A DNA stretch of 10,165 nt from Eubacterium sp. (GTDB lineage: Bacteria > Bacillota_A > Clostridia > Lachnospirales > Lachnospiraceae): the NCBI GenBank assembly GCA_017475785.1, contig JAFVEX010000005.1, positions 1 through 10,165 of the forward strand, given 5' to 3'. The notes under the pieces are model-generated. The model was not told the DNA's origin, did no database searches, and saw only the letters and a program-made list of their open reading frames with translations. Of the stretch, positions 1 to 7,013 are shown one piece after another. How positions within the stretch are numbered: position 1 is the stretch's first letter; every line of letters starts with the position of its first letter. The translations under genes and the position numbers were made by a program.

Positions 1-708
1 GAAAAAATACTGTTTGAAGAATGGCTTTCGACGGTACAGAACGCAACTGCTCTGGAGTACACGCTGCGCATCAATACCATTCTGGAGCTGAACAAGCTGG
101 AATCGGGGGATATTTCCGGCGCGATTATATCTTCTGTCGTGCCGTCTGTGACACAGACTGTAAAACAGGCAATTTCAAGGCTGACCGGCAAAGAAGCGCT
201 GATTGTCGGACCCGGCATCAAAACCGGCCTGAAAATCCGGCTTGATAACCCGGCTCAGCTGGGCAGTGACCATGCGGCAAATGCCGTCGGCGCCATCCGG
301 GACTATCCGATGCCTGCGATCATTATCGACATGGGAACCGCGACCACTGTATCTGTAATTGACAGGCAGGAGAATTATCGGGGCGGCATGATCTATCCCG
401 GCATGATCGTTTCGCTTGCTTCCATGACGGATCAGGCATCGCAGCTGCCAAATATCAGCCTGGACGCGCCAAAAAAGATCATCGGGACAAATACCATCGA
501 CTGCATGAAAAGTGGAATCATCTACAGTACTGCCGCCAGCATCGACGGCGTCATCGAACGGATTGAAGAAGAACTTGGCGAGCCGTGTACACACATCGCG
601 ACCGGCCGGTACGCGAATCAGGTCATCCCCTACTGCCGGCAGGAAATAACCCTCGATGAACAGCTGCTCCTGCGCGGGCTCATGATTATTTATGGAAAGA
701 ATAGCTAA
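1..708 (+). CDS. coaX: Type III pantothenate kinase, 5' truncated by window edge
   Basis: Type III pantothenate kinase phosphorylates pantothenate, the first committed step of coenzyme A synthesis, in the cytoplasm. Reading frame 1 is open from base 1 to the TAA at 706-708, giving 235 residues; the family is about 255, so roughly 20-25 N-terminal residues, including the first phosphate-binding Asp-x-Gly-Asn motif, lie outside the window. Visible family blocks are SGAIISSVVPSVT, VGPGIKTGLKI, DNPAQLGSDHAANAV, IIIDMGTATT and the C-terminal LLLRGLMIIYGKN. The acidic residues expected in the active site are present (Asp at codon 90 in GSDH and Asp at codon 110 in IDMGTATT). Oddities: the usual GADR is GSDH, and the usual ATGG near the C-terminus is ATGR. 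An internal ATG at 139 is not the real start because homology runs upstream of it. The stop codon is the outermost base triplet of the 706-815 palindrome. No upstream neighbour is visible. Confidence 0.9.
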   Translation, partial: EKILFEEWLSTVQNATALEYTLRINTILELNKLESGDISGAIISSVVPSVTQTVKQAISRLTGKEALIVGPGIKTGLKIRLDNPAQLGSDHAANAVGAIRDYPMPAIIIDMGTATTVSVIDRQENYRGGMIYPGMIVSLASMTDQASQLPNISLDAPKKIIGTNTIDCMKSGIIYSTAASIDGVIERIEEELGEPCTHIATGRYANQVIPYCRQEITLDEQLLLRGLMIIYGKNS

Positions 709-815
709 GGGGCTGCTGCAATAAAGCAATCAAGCGCATAATATACATCACCGGAACTGCAGATGTCCCGGTGATGTATATTATGCGCTTGTCTGTTTAT
801 TGCGACAGCCCCTTA
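706..815. repeat. Long near-perfect palindrome at the coaX stop codon
   Basis: The left arm (706-754, 49 nt) and right arm (768-815, 48 nt) are reverse complements except for a two-base swap near the outer end and a 5-against-4 base mismatch in the middle. The 13-nt loop is 755-767. The inner 24 bp (CAAGCGCATAATATACATCA then CCGG) pair perfectly, and the outer ends read TAAGGGGCTG on both strands. As RNA it would form a very long hairpin between the convergent coaX (+) and the 869-1747 gene (-). It lacks a downstream T run, so it is not a classical rho-independent terminator. Sharp GGGGCTG ends and near-identical arms are what a small non-autonomous transposable element or an IS-end-derived palindromic repeat would look like; no transposase is present. 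The palindrome itself is seen directly; the mobile-element reading is inference. Confidence 0.85.
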
Positions 816-868
816 ACGCCAACTAAAGTGAAGCCGGGATCCGGTGGAAGTCTGTTTCTGCGTTTCCC

Positions 869-1747
869 CTAAGGGCGCAGCGGAACCGGCTCATCCTGCC
901 CGCTCTCAGTTCCCGCAGGATTTGTCCCATCCAGAGCGTCTGTACCAGCGGCATTTATGTCTGTCCCGTCCACCGCATTTATTCCGGCAGTATCTGTACC
1001 ACCCAAAGCATCTGTCCCGGCGGCATTTGCCCCATCCAGAGCGTCTGTACCAGCGGCATTTACGTCTGTCCCGTCTGCCGCATTTGTTCCGGCAGTATCT
1101 GTACCACCCAAAACATCTGTGCCGGTGGCATTTGCCCCATTCAGAGCATCTGTACCAGCGGCATTTACGTCTGTACCGTCTGCCGCATTTGTACCGGCAG
1201 CATTTACATCTGTTCCAGTACTTTCTGTCTCCCTGGCGGAATCAGTTCCCGCGGCGTCAGTCTCATCTGCAGGTTTTTCCCCGGTGCCATCTGTCGCGTC
1301 CGGATCTACCACGATCAGCCTGCTCTCGTACTGCTTTCCGTTTATCTCTACGACAATCGGCGTCTCGCCGGCTACATTCGTATCGACCTGCGTCATATCA
1401 GTCACGAAATACACGGCTGCCCTGCTTTTTTCCCGCTTCAGAAACGCACGTGCCTCCGGAAGCGGGCTGCCCAGCTCAATGGTAAGTGAATCTCTGACCG
1501 GATCACCAACCACGATCCTGACGATGACGATCAGCGCGATCACCGCCAGTATGATGCCCGCTGCCGTCAGACGGATCCTCCTGATCCGCTGCCGCAGCAT
1601 TTTTTCCCGCCTGCGGCGCCTCGCAATCCTGCGCTTGCGCTCTCTGATATAGCGGCGGTACTCCTCTTCCTCCTCGCGCTGCAGCTCCTCGACCGGATCC
1701 TGTGCCGCGTACCGTTCGTACAGTTCCATCTCGTCCCGATAATTCAT
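869..1747 (-). CDS. Single-pass membrane protein with Ig-like segment and AGTD-rich repeat tail
   Basis: I do not recognise a named family. The 292-residue protein has an acidic then strongly basic N-terminus (Glu-rich around 20-30, Arg/Lys-rich 31-60), one hydrophobic segment at about 61-80, then an exterior part. Residues about 85-147 (from SLTIELGSPLP to YESRLIVVD) look like the small beta-sandwich that often precedes transglutaminase or similar domains in clostridial surface proteins; that is an impression, not a proven match. After a Thr/Asp/Glu-rich linker, residues 177-281 are a 35-residue tandem repeat built from AGTDA/GTD units, without Cys or Trp. The basic stretch before the hydrophobic segment predicts N-in, repeat-out topology. 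Start: ATG with AAGGGGAG at ideal spacing. It follows dCMP deaminase by 141 bp on the same strand. No sortase or dockerin signal is seen at the C-terminus. Confidence 0.75.
   Translation of the reverse strand: MNYRDEMELYERYAAQDPVEELQREEEEEYRRYIRERKRRIARRRRREKMLRQRIRRIRLTAAGIILAVIALIVIVRIVVGDPVRDSLTIELGSPLPEARAFLKREKSRAAVYFVTDMTQVDTNVAGETPIVVEINGKQYESRLIVVDPDATDGTGEKPADETDAAGTDSARETESTGTDVNAAGTNAADGTDVNAAGTDALNGANATGTDVLGGTDTAGTNAADGTDVNAAGTDALDGANAAGTDALGGTDTAGINAVDGTDINAAGTDALDGTNPAGTESGQDEPVPLRP
905..1177 (-). repeat. In-frame 105-bp tandem repeat, about 2.6 copies
   Basis: The + strand marker CCCATCCAGAGCG occurs at 926 and 1031, and a diverged copy (CCCATTCAGAGCA) at 1136, so the period is exactly 105 bp or 35 codons. 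In protein the units begin GTDVNAAGTDAL (residues 191-225, 226-260, then 21 residues of a third copy). A shorter related piece (residues 177-190, DNA up to about 1219) suggests the repeat grew from a smaller AGTxAxxG unit. Copies differ at only a few bases, pointing to recent expansion by slippage or unequal recombination. Confidence 0.9.
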
Positions 1748-1770
1748 TTTCTCCCCTTATAAATCTCTGA

Positions 1771-1790
1771 TTCTGCATTCTCTTGCAGAA
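1771..1790. promoter_or_regulatory. 7-bp inverted repeat upstream of the membrane-protein gene
   Basis: TTCTGCA (1771-1777) and TGCAGAA (1784-1790) form a perfect dyad with a 6-base spacer, 24 bp upstream of the ATG at 1747. No T run follows on the minus strand, so it is not a terminator. It could be an operator or a 5'-UTR hairpin. No convincing -35/-10 pair was found around it, so the gene may depend on read-through from upstream. Confidence 0.3.
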
Positions 1791-1888
1791 ACCATGAGCG
1801 GAATGCGCAAGATCACATTCTTTCCCTGTTGATTCTCTCCCCTGTAACCGTTTCTATATTTGCCAGCGCGGTGTTTTGCCGGCTCCCT

Positions 1889-2377
1889 TTAAACCGTCAG
1901 CTCAATCAGGCGCCCCGTCGCCTGATACCGCACGATTTCCACTCCGGCAGATGCCAGCATCATCTTCGATGCCGTCACGCTTGGAGTTCCATTGTACTTA
2001 TCGCTGTCGTAAATTACCGTTTTTATCCCTGCCTGAATAATTGCCTTTGCGCACTCATTGCACGGAAACAGTGACACATAGATCTTGGTTCCCTCCAGGC
2101 TTCCCCCGCGGTAATTCAGAATGGCGTTCAGCTCGCTGTGCGTCACGTAGACATATTTCGTCTTCAGCGGATCGTCATCCTCACGTGCCCAGGGAAATTC
2201 ATCATCGGAGCATCCTGCAGGCAGTCCGTTGTATCCGATCGAAAGAATCTTGTTGTCCTGGCTGACGATACAGGAGCCGACCTGTGAATTGGGATCCTTT
2301 GACCGCTGCCCGGCAAGCTTCGCGACAGCCATAAAATACTCATCCCATGAGATATAATCTTTCCGTTTCCCTGTCAT
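1889..2377 (-). CDS. dCMP deaminase family protein
   Basis: Deoxycytidylate deaminase converts dCMP to dUMP, feeding thymidylate synthesis. The 162-residue protein carries the zinc-dependent deaminase signature: His80 and Glu82 in THSELNAI, and Cys106/Cys109 in PCNEC. The N-terminal block RSKDPNSQVGSCIV is typical of dCMP deaminases (comEB-type in Bacillus). The signature reads HSE instead of the commoner HAE; the zinc ligand and the catalytic Glu are unaffected. The frame is open upstream to 2494, but that extension overlaps upp and matches nothing; the ATG at 2377 has AAGAGG seven bases upstream and precedes the conserved start of the fold. It begins 13 bp after the upp stop, on the same strand, so it is probably co-transcribed with upp as a pyrimidine-salvage pair. 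Confidence 0.92.
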   Translation of the reverse strand: MTGKRKDYISWDEYFMAVAKLAGQRSKDPNSQVGSCIVSQDNKILSIGYNGLPAGCSDDEFPWAREDDDPLKTKYVYVTHSELNAILNYRGGSLEGTKIYVSLFPCNECAKAIIQAGIKTVIYDSDKYNGTPSVTASKMMLASAGVEIVRYQATGRLIELTV

Positions 2378-2390
2378 GCTTATGCCTCTT

Positions 2391-3020
2391 TTACTTTGTT
2401 CCGAAGATCCGGTCTCCGGCGTCTCCAAGACCCGGCACGATGTACCCGTGTTCATTGAGATGGTCGTCCAGCGCGCCGATGTAAAGATCCACATCCGGGT
2501 GATCTTCCTGCATCTTCTTGATACCTTCCGGCGCGGCTATGATGCACATAAAATGAATCGAGCGCGCGCCGTGCCCCTTCAGAAGCGTGATTGCGGCAGA
2601 AGCGGATCCGCCGGTCGCAAGCATCGGATCGGTGACAAATACATCTCTGCGGTCAATATCCGCAGGAAGCTTACAGTAATATTCAACCGGCTCCAGTGTC
2701 TCCGGATCCCGGTACAGGCCGATATGTCCGACTTTTGCGGCCGGATTGATCGTCTTAAATCCTTCTACCATGCCAAGACCTGCGCGAAGAATGGGAATCA
2801 CAGCCATCTTCGGACCTGCGAGGCGCTTGACGGTCGTCGGCGCGACCGGCGTCTCGATCGCGACATCCTCAAGAGGAAGGTCACGGGCCGCCTCGTAGCA
2901 CATCAGCATCGCGATCTCGCCGATCATCTCGCTGAACTCTTTTGAACTGGTGTCTTTCTCACGAATGATTCCGATTTTGTGCTGAATTAACGGGTGATCC
3001 ATTACCATAATTTTACTCAT
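2391..3020 (-). CDS. upp: Uracil phosphoribosyltransferase
   Basis: Upp makes UMP from uracil and PRPP, the main uracil salvage reaction, in the cytoplasm. At 209 residues it has normal full length. The PRPP-binding loop [14 protein letters not shown] is at residues 127-140, the [11 protein letters not shown] block at 77-87, and the C-terminal uracil-binding segment [16 protein letters not shown] at 192-207. Start: ATG at 3020 overlaps the TGA of the upstream phosphatase-like gene (ATGA, 4 bases) and is preceded by GAGGAGG inside that gene, so translation is probably coupled. No PyrR-type attenuator or separate promoter is seen at the junction. All catalytic motifs are intact. Confidence 0.97.
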   Translation of the reverse strand: MSKIMVMDHPLIQHKIGIIREKDTSSKEFSEMIGEIAMLMCYEAARDLPLEDVAIETPVAPTTVKRLAGPKMAVIPILRAGLGMVEGFKTINPAAKVGHIGLYRDPETLEPVEYYCKLPADIDRRDVFVTDPMLATGGSASAAITLLKGHGARSIHFMCIIAAPEGIKKMQEDHPDVDLYIGALDDHLNEHGYIVPGLGDAGDRIFGTK

Positions 3021-3478
3021 TCAATTTCGTCCTCCTCATTAAGCCTCGTTACAATAATTTTCACCAGTCCCTGCAGAATCTCAAAACACTTGCCGCAGGT
3101 GGGCAGATCCGCGCCGTACAAAGGCTCGATATCGCCCGAAAAGCCGACAAATCCGCCGACCGTATAGACATGCTCCGCGCGCGGAGAGATCGCGCGCACT
3201 TTATCGATCTGATCTTCCTCCATCACCAGGACAAGTGTCCGTTCACTCAGATCGTCTGCTGACAGCTGAACCGCCTCATGTCCTTTTGCGGTTAAACCAT
3301 GATTCGCAAGAATTGCTTCGATTTTCTGGTTGACTGGCTCCGGAAACAGGACGACCAGCCCCCTGGCAAGGATTTCCGTCTCAAACTGAAGCGGCTCCTT
3401 GCGCATAATTGAAGCTGCCATGACACTGCGCGCAGTGGCATCCGCATCTACAAATATGATTTTCTCAAACTGCATCAT
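3017..3478 (-). CDS. LMW protein-phosphatase-like protein lacking the catalytic cysteine
   Basis: The 153-residue protein has the length and layout of low-molecular-weight tyrosine/arginine phosphatases and sits directly after sua5, as ywlE does near ywlC in Bacillus. In active members the N-terminal P-loop is V-C-x5-R-S. Here it reads [16 protein letters not shown]: Asp11 replaces the nucleophilic Cys, Ala16 replaces the second Cys, and Arg17-Ser18 remain. The C-terminal general-acid Asp-Pro also seems altered, to Glu-Pro in GDIEPLYG. Codons around residue 11 are clear (GAT), with no frameshift. The protein is therefore predicted not to use the usual phosphocysteine mechanism; a binding, regulatory or pseudoenzyme role is possible. 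TCGKC near the C-terminus adds two nearby cysteines. Start: first of two tandem ATGs, overlapping the sua5 stop (ATGA). Confidence 0.8.
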   Translation of the reverse strand: MMQFEKIIFVDADATARSVMAASIMRKEPLQFETEILARGLVVLFPEPVNQKIEAILANHGLTAKGHEAVQLSADDLSERTLVLVMEEDQIDKVRAISPRAEHVYTVGGFVGFSGDIEPLYGADLPTCGKCFEILQGLVKIIVTRLNEEDEIE

Positions 3479-4611
3479 AATTCTATACCCTTGTCAACAT
3501 CGCTGCCGCACTGCGCGAGTATCTCATCTGCCAGAAGCACCCGGTGGCCGGCGGCTTTCAGGAGCCGGTTCATAATTGCCTGTCCCATGGCCGGCGTCCG
3601 GAACGATTCGGAATAAATCACATCAACCGCTTCAGCGTCACTCTCCCGAAGAATCTCGTACAAATGATGCGCGATCCCTGCTTCATCGCTGCGCGTTCCA
3701 AGCGACCACACAATTCCGTCCTGATATGTTCCTGCCGTCTCGTCAGTACAGATAATGCCTACCCGGAGACCCTCTTCTGTTTTCTGCCGCGCAAGCTTCC
3801 GGATCGCGGCGGCGGCAGCTGCCCCTTCAACGATGGTCAGCTCTGCCCGCGGCGCGTAATGCCGGTATTTCATGCCAGGCGCCTTCGGCCGTACGGATTC
3901 GGAATCCGACTGGAGCCCGGGATCGACCTCTACCTCCCCGATCAGCTCCTGCAGCATCTTCCTGCTGATATATCCGGGACGCAAAATAACAGGCGGCGAC
4001 ACGGTAAAATCGACAATCGTTGACTCCAGCCCGATATCAACCTGTCCCCCGTCGATGATATAATCGATGCGGTCACCCAGATCTTCAATTACATGTGACG
4101 CCAGCGTCGGACTTGGCCGTCCGGAGGTATTCGCGCTCGACGCGGCGACATATCCCCCCGCGTACCGGATCAGTCTATTGGCAATCCGGCTGCTCGGAAA
4201 ACGCACCGCCACGCTGTCCAGGCCTCCCGTTGTCGCCTCGGGAACCGCGTCTGTCTTCTCGAAAATCATGGTCAGCGGACCGGGCCAGCACGCCTCTGCC
4301 AGGCGCCGGGCGGCGTCCGGCACACTGGAGGCAATCGTCTCCAGCGCGTCGATGTCAGCAATGTGCACAATCAACGGGTTATCAGACGGACGTCCCTTGG
4401 CCGCATAGATCCTCCGCGCAGCGTCCGGATCCAGCGCATTGCCGCCCAGCCCGTACACCGTCTCTGTCGGAAATGCCACCAGACCGCCCTCCCGCAGGAT
4501 CTGCCCTGCCTCCCGGAGTGCGTTATCATCTGGAGTGTCCTCTGTCATGCGCACAATTTTTGCCTGCGGCCGTAATTCTTCATCCGCCGGATTCTCTGCT
4601 ATCGGGCACAA
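3475..4611 (-). CDS. sua5: L-threonylcarbamoyladenylate synthase, Sua5 type
   Basis: Sua5/TsaC2 makes threonylcarbamoyl-AMP from threonine, bicarbonate and ATP, the first step of the t6A modification at position 37 of ANN-decoding tRNAs. The 378-residue protein has the long two-domain form: a YrdC domain at about 26-222 with FPTETVYGLG (47-56), the KGR motif in AAKGRPSDNPL (Lys72, Arg74) and SSANTSGRPSPT (158-169), a linker with PGMKYRHYAP (246-254), and a C-terminal Sua5 domain to the end. The start appears to be TTG: GGAGG lies nine bases upstream of the TTG at 4611, whereas the first internal ATG (4548) lacks a ribosome binding site. The SD lies inside the 3' end of the upstream coiled-coil gene, whose stop is separated by one base, so coupling is likely. 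It overlaps the next gene by ATGA. Confidence 0.93.
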   Translation of the reverse strand: MCPIAENPADEELRPQAKIVRMTEDTPDDNALREAGQILREGGLVAFPTETVYGLGGNALDPDAARRIYAAKGRPSDNPLIVHIADIDALETIASSVPDAARRLAEACWPGPLTMIFEKTDAVPEATTGGLDSVAVRFPSSRIANRLIRYAGGYVAASSANTSGRPSPTLASHVIEDLGDRIDYIIDGGQVDIGLESTIVDFTVSPPVILRPGYISRKMLQELIGEVEVDPGLQSDSESVRPKAPGMKYRHYAPRAELTIVEGAAAAAAIRKLARQKTEEGLRVGIICTDETAGTYQDGIVWSLGTRSDEAGIAHHLYEILRESDAEAVDVIYSESFRTPAMGQAIMNRLLKAAGHRVLLADEILAQCGSDVDKGIEL

Positions 4612-4612
4612 A

Positions 4613-5065
4613 TCAGAAATCCTCCGGATTTTTCTGGTTCAGTCCCGGCATATCTCTGACAATTCCATTGATGGAACGATAGGACTCCATAAATTTCTTC
4701 TGAACCTGATTGATCAGGCCGAGAATGCCCTGCAGTTCTTCCTCAACTGTCTTATATCTCTGCTCGCCCTCGTCAATGCGGCGGTCAATCTCCGTCTGGA
4801 CGTCGTCGATCTTCTGCTTCGCCTCGAGATCTGCCGAATCCAGAATCGCGCGGCGCTGTTCTTCCGCGTCGCGGATCATCTGATCGGAGCGGATCTTCGC
4901 GTCATAAACCAGACTTCCGATGCTCTCGTAGTTGTCGATGTACGACTGATATTTGTCGCGGATATCTGCTTTCAGACGCTCGATCTCCGCGTCGCGCTCA
5001 TTCAGTTTCTTCCTGAGTTCTTCGATTTCTCTGTCTCTTTCCTGGATGATTTCATACTCGTTCAT
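4613..5065 (-). CDS. Small coiled-coil protein (DivIVA-like appearance)
   Basis: The 150-residue protein is highly charged and almost wholly alpha-helical in appearance. Residues about 5-40 (repeated RDREIEELRKKLNERD-like heptads) and about 60-125 are predicted coiled coils; there is no signal peptide or membrane segment, and the tail ends MPGLNQKNPEDF. This composition resembles DivIVA/GpsB-type or ATP-synthase-subunit-like helical proteins, but the characteristic DivIVA N-terminal membrane-binding motif is not evident, so I do not assign that function. Start: ATG at 5065 with AAGGAG seven bases upstream. It lies 98 bp after the GH18 gene and its stop abuts the Sua5 TTG start, so it is probably in the same transcript. 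A scaffold or envelope-associated role would fit the neighbour but is only inference. Confidence 0.75.
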   Translation of the reverse strand: MNEYEIIQERDREIEELRKKLNERDAEIERLKADIRDKYQSYIDNYESIGSLVYDAKIRSDQMIRDAEEQRRAILDSADLEAKQKIDDVQTEIDRRIDEGEQRYKTVEEELQGILGLINQVQKKFMESYRSINGIVRDMPGLNQKNPEDF

Positions 5066-5163
5066 TTTTTTCTCCTTGTTCCTGTGACTGTGCCAGAAAG
5101 TTCCAATCTGTATCCATCCAGATCCGTTCCGGATCCTGTCTGCTGTTCTGCCGCGCGCTTCCC

Positions 5164-6831
5164 TTACAGGCCATTCTGGATAATGCTCCAGACAGAAGCA
5201 GTCTCAAACCCGATCCGCCACGCGGCGACGCCTGCCAGCTGATACTCCCTGACAAGATTCATCTTTGCGGTGAGTGACTGCTCATCCTCCATCCAGATGC
5301 TGTAACGCGCCTCGCTGTCGGAGGAAGTCCCAAAGTTCTGCCCAAGCGACTCGTCAAACGAAAGCGTGATTTCATGCTCCTGCACAAAGCTGCCCGCCTG
5401 CTCCATACTGAGCGCCTCGCTCTGCGGCACATCTGTGCCAAACGGAACCGTCCATCCTCTGGTATAGAATGGAATTCCGTTAACAACCTGCTCTGCCGGC
5501 ACCTCTGCGAGCGTTCCTTCAATACCATCCCTGACGAACGGCAGAGAGGCGACCGAACCCGCTTCGTCCGAGGCAGACGTGTGCTCATCGTAGCTCATCA
5601 CGATAATATAATCTGCCCAGTTCGCCTGCTCGGCACGCTTATAATAGCCGGTGTAGAGCGGCACCATATCATCGACAGAGAGGTAAAGATCCCGCTCATG
5701 CGCCGCCTGGCTCAGTTCTCTGATGAACTGGAGATACTGCGGCGCGGTGTCTTCCCGGATCGTCTCGAAATCAAGATTAATCCCGTCAAATCCCGTCTTT
5801 TTCGCTTCCTTGATCACCTGGTCGATAATGTGCGCGCGCATTTCCTGCGTCTCAAACAGCGCTCCGACGTCAACGTCCTTCCCCTTGATGTCTCCGAAAT
5901 GTGCCCAGACCTGAAGCCCTGCGTTATGCGCACGCTTTACATATTTTTTGTTCGCAAAGGAGATGACCTTGCCGTCCTTGTTCGTGATGTCGAACCAGGT
6001 CGGAGAGATGACGTTCAGCCCTTCCGCGTCCTGAATCAGACCGGACAGCATATCGTTTCCTTCGGCAGAATCAACATACTGCCAGGCCATCACGATCTTT
6101 TCCGGAAACTGCTTATGCGTAAACTGGAAAGATTCCTTCTCCTCGTGCGGAAGCCCCCGCTCCTCGTTGAACTCCACGGCGCCGGTCTTGATGTAGCCGA
6201 TAAATCCGTCCTCGGTCGCGACGCCCGTCCAGTTGTCCAGATGCTCCGTGACAACGACCGTGCTGCCCGACTTGAGCGTTGTCAGCACATCGCTTTTCGG
6301 GCCTCCGCGATACCGCACCGGCGTGTTTTCCACAACCTCCGCCGTCTCCAGTCCGTCCCAGGAAGTCCTGATAACGATCCGCCTGTCATACTCGCTGACA
6401 TCTGCCGCTGAGTTTTCGCTGATGCACGCCGCGGACAGATAGGGAAGCCCCTCCTCAAGGACCACTGCCCCGGTTCCGTCATCCGGCGTCCAGGTGCGCG
6501 TCTCCTCCGGCAGCGTCAGGTAAAGCGTCTGGCTGGGCTCCTCCCAGTAAAATCCGCTGTTCAGCACGTCCCAGACCGTCTGATAATCAACGTAGACCGC
6601 TCCGTTTATCACTTTTCCTTTTGCCTCAAGAATCTGGTCATCTACGACAATTGCCGCCTCATCATCGGACTCCAGCCCGAAATAAGACGCCGTCTCCATT
6701 TTTCTGTCCGTCGGCGAATACTTCTTAAAAAAGAAAGCAGTGATAAACAGGATCCAGATCACTGCCAGGATCGAAATGATTACGGGAATCGGTGATTTTT
6801 TCTTTTTTCTTGTCTGTCTGCGGCTGCTCAT
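5164..6831 (-). CDS. Membrane-anchored GH18 glycosidase with SH3-like domain
   Basis: Predicted 555-residue cell-surface glycosidase. Order: basic N-terminus (SSRRQTRKKKKS), one hydrophobic segment at about 15-36 acting as uncleaved anchor, a region at about 60-150 resembling the copper-amine-oxidase N-terminal-like domain common in clostridial surface proteins, an SH3-like domain at about 160-220 (VRYRGGPKSDVLTTLKSG, WTGVATEDGFIGYI), then a GH18 barrel to the C-terminus. The catalytic strand reads FDGINLDFE with the proton-donor Glu at about 356; Asn in the fourth place is usual in the YaaH/SleL-like peptidoglycan glucosidase branch rather than true chitinases. VMSYDEH further on fits the family. 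The substrate is thus more likely peptidoglycan or cortex than chitin, by inference. Start: ATG at 6831 has AAGGGAG five bases upstream; an ATG at 6864 lacks an SD and lies upstream of the predicted transcription start. No sporulation-specific promoter was recognised. Confidence 0.88.
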   Translation of the reverse strand: MSSRRQTRKKKKSPIPVIISILAVIWILFITAFFFKKYSPTDRKMETASYFGLESDDEAAIVVDDQILEAKGKVINGAVYVDYQTVWDVLNSGFYWEEPSQTLYLTLPEETRTWTPDDGTGAVVLEEGLPYLSAACISENSAADVSEYDRRIVIRTSWDGLETAEVVENTPVRYRGGPKSDVLTTLKSGSTVVVTEHLDNWTGVATEDGFIGYIKTGAVEFNEERGLPHEEKESFQFTHKQFPEKIVMAWQYVDSAEGNDMLSGLIQDAEGLNVISPTWFDITNKDGKVISFANKKYVKRAHNAGLQVWAHFGDIKGKDVDVGALFETQEMRAHIIDQVIKEAKKTGFDGINLDFETIREDTAPQYLQFIRELSQAAHERDLYLSVDDMVPLYTGYYKRAEQANWADYIIVMSYDEHTSASDEAGSVASLPFVRDGIEGTLAEVPAEQVVNGIPFYTRGWTVPFGTDVPQSEALSMEQAGSFVQEHEITLSFDESLGQNFGTSSDSEARYSIWMEDEQSLTAKMNLVREYQLAGVAAWRIGFETASVWSIIQNGL

Positions 6832-6867
6832 ACGTACTCCCTTATCCTTGAATGCTCTCTGCATTTA

Positions 6868-6896
6868 ATATTAGCATGTCAACAGGGAGATATCAA
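6868..6896 (-). promoter_or_regulatory. Predicted promoter of the GH18 gene
   Basis: On the minus strand TTGATA (6896-6891) is followed after 17 bases by TAATAT (6873-6868), a reasonable vegetative sigma-A-like promoter. Predicted transcription start is about 6861, leaving a 30-nt leader to the ATG at 6831. It may drive the whole minus-strand series down to dCMP deaminase, as no clear terminator is seen between those genes. Confidence 0.5.
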
Positions 6897-6950
6897 ATAA
6901 ATTGACCCGGGAACATTTGAATTTTTTGTGTTTGTCAGAATTGTCTGCCA

Positions 6951-7013
6951 CACAAAAGCCATCCGGTTCAGACTGGCTGCCGGGGAACCTCGCAGTGTCA
7001 TAAACCAGATGGC
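6951..7013 (-). terminator. Hairpin with U tract ending the candidate RNA
   Basis: On the minus strand GCCATCTGGTT (7013-7003) pairs with AACCGGATGGC (6968-6958), 11 bp with one G-U wobble, then TTTT (6957-6954). The 34-base interior can form a second small stem (CTGC/GCAG, GAC/GTC). The U tract is short, so termination may be partial. No U tract follows on the plus strand. Confidence 0.55.

Noticed and set aside
905..1219. CRISPR-like array
   Set aside because: The repeat is contiguous with no unique spacers, its period is a multiple of three, and it is in frame within a coding sequence.
844..1652. Two long plus-strand open frames (844-1485 and 957-1652) opposite the repeat-tail gene
   Set aside because: They are antisense readings of the 105-bp repeat (no stops in any copy), lack ribosome binding sites, and show low-complexity Pro/Ser/Ala or His/Arg composition.
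2378..2494. Upstream extension of dCMP deaminase to 2494
   Set aside because: It would overlap upp by about 100 bp, has no SD and encodes no conserved sequence; the ATG at 2377 has a good SD.
4095..6411. Long plus-strand frames at 4095-4682, 4439-5242 and 5374-6411
   Set aside because: They lie antisense to sua5, the coiled-coil gene and the GH18 gene, which have clear family matches, SDs and operon spacing; the antisense products show no family features.
6832..6864. Earlier GH18 start at 6864
   Set aside because: No SD, and the predicted -10 (6873-6868) places the transcription start at about 6861, downstream of that codon.
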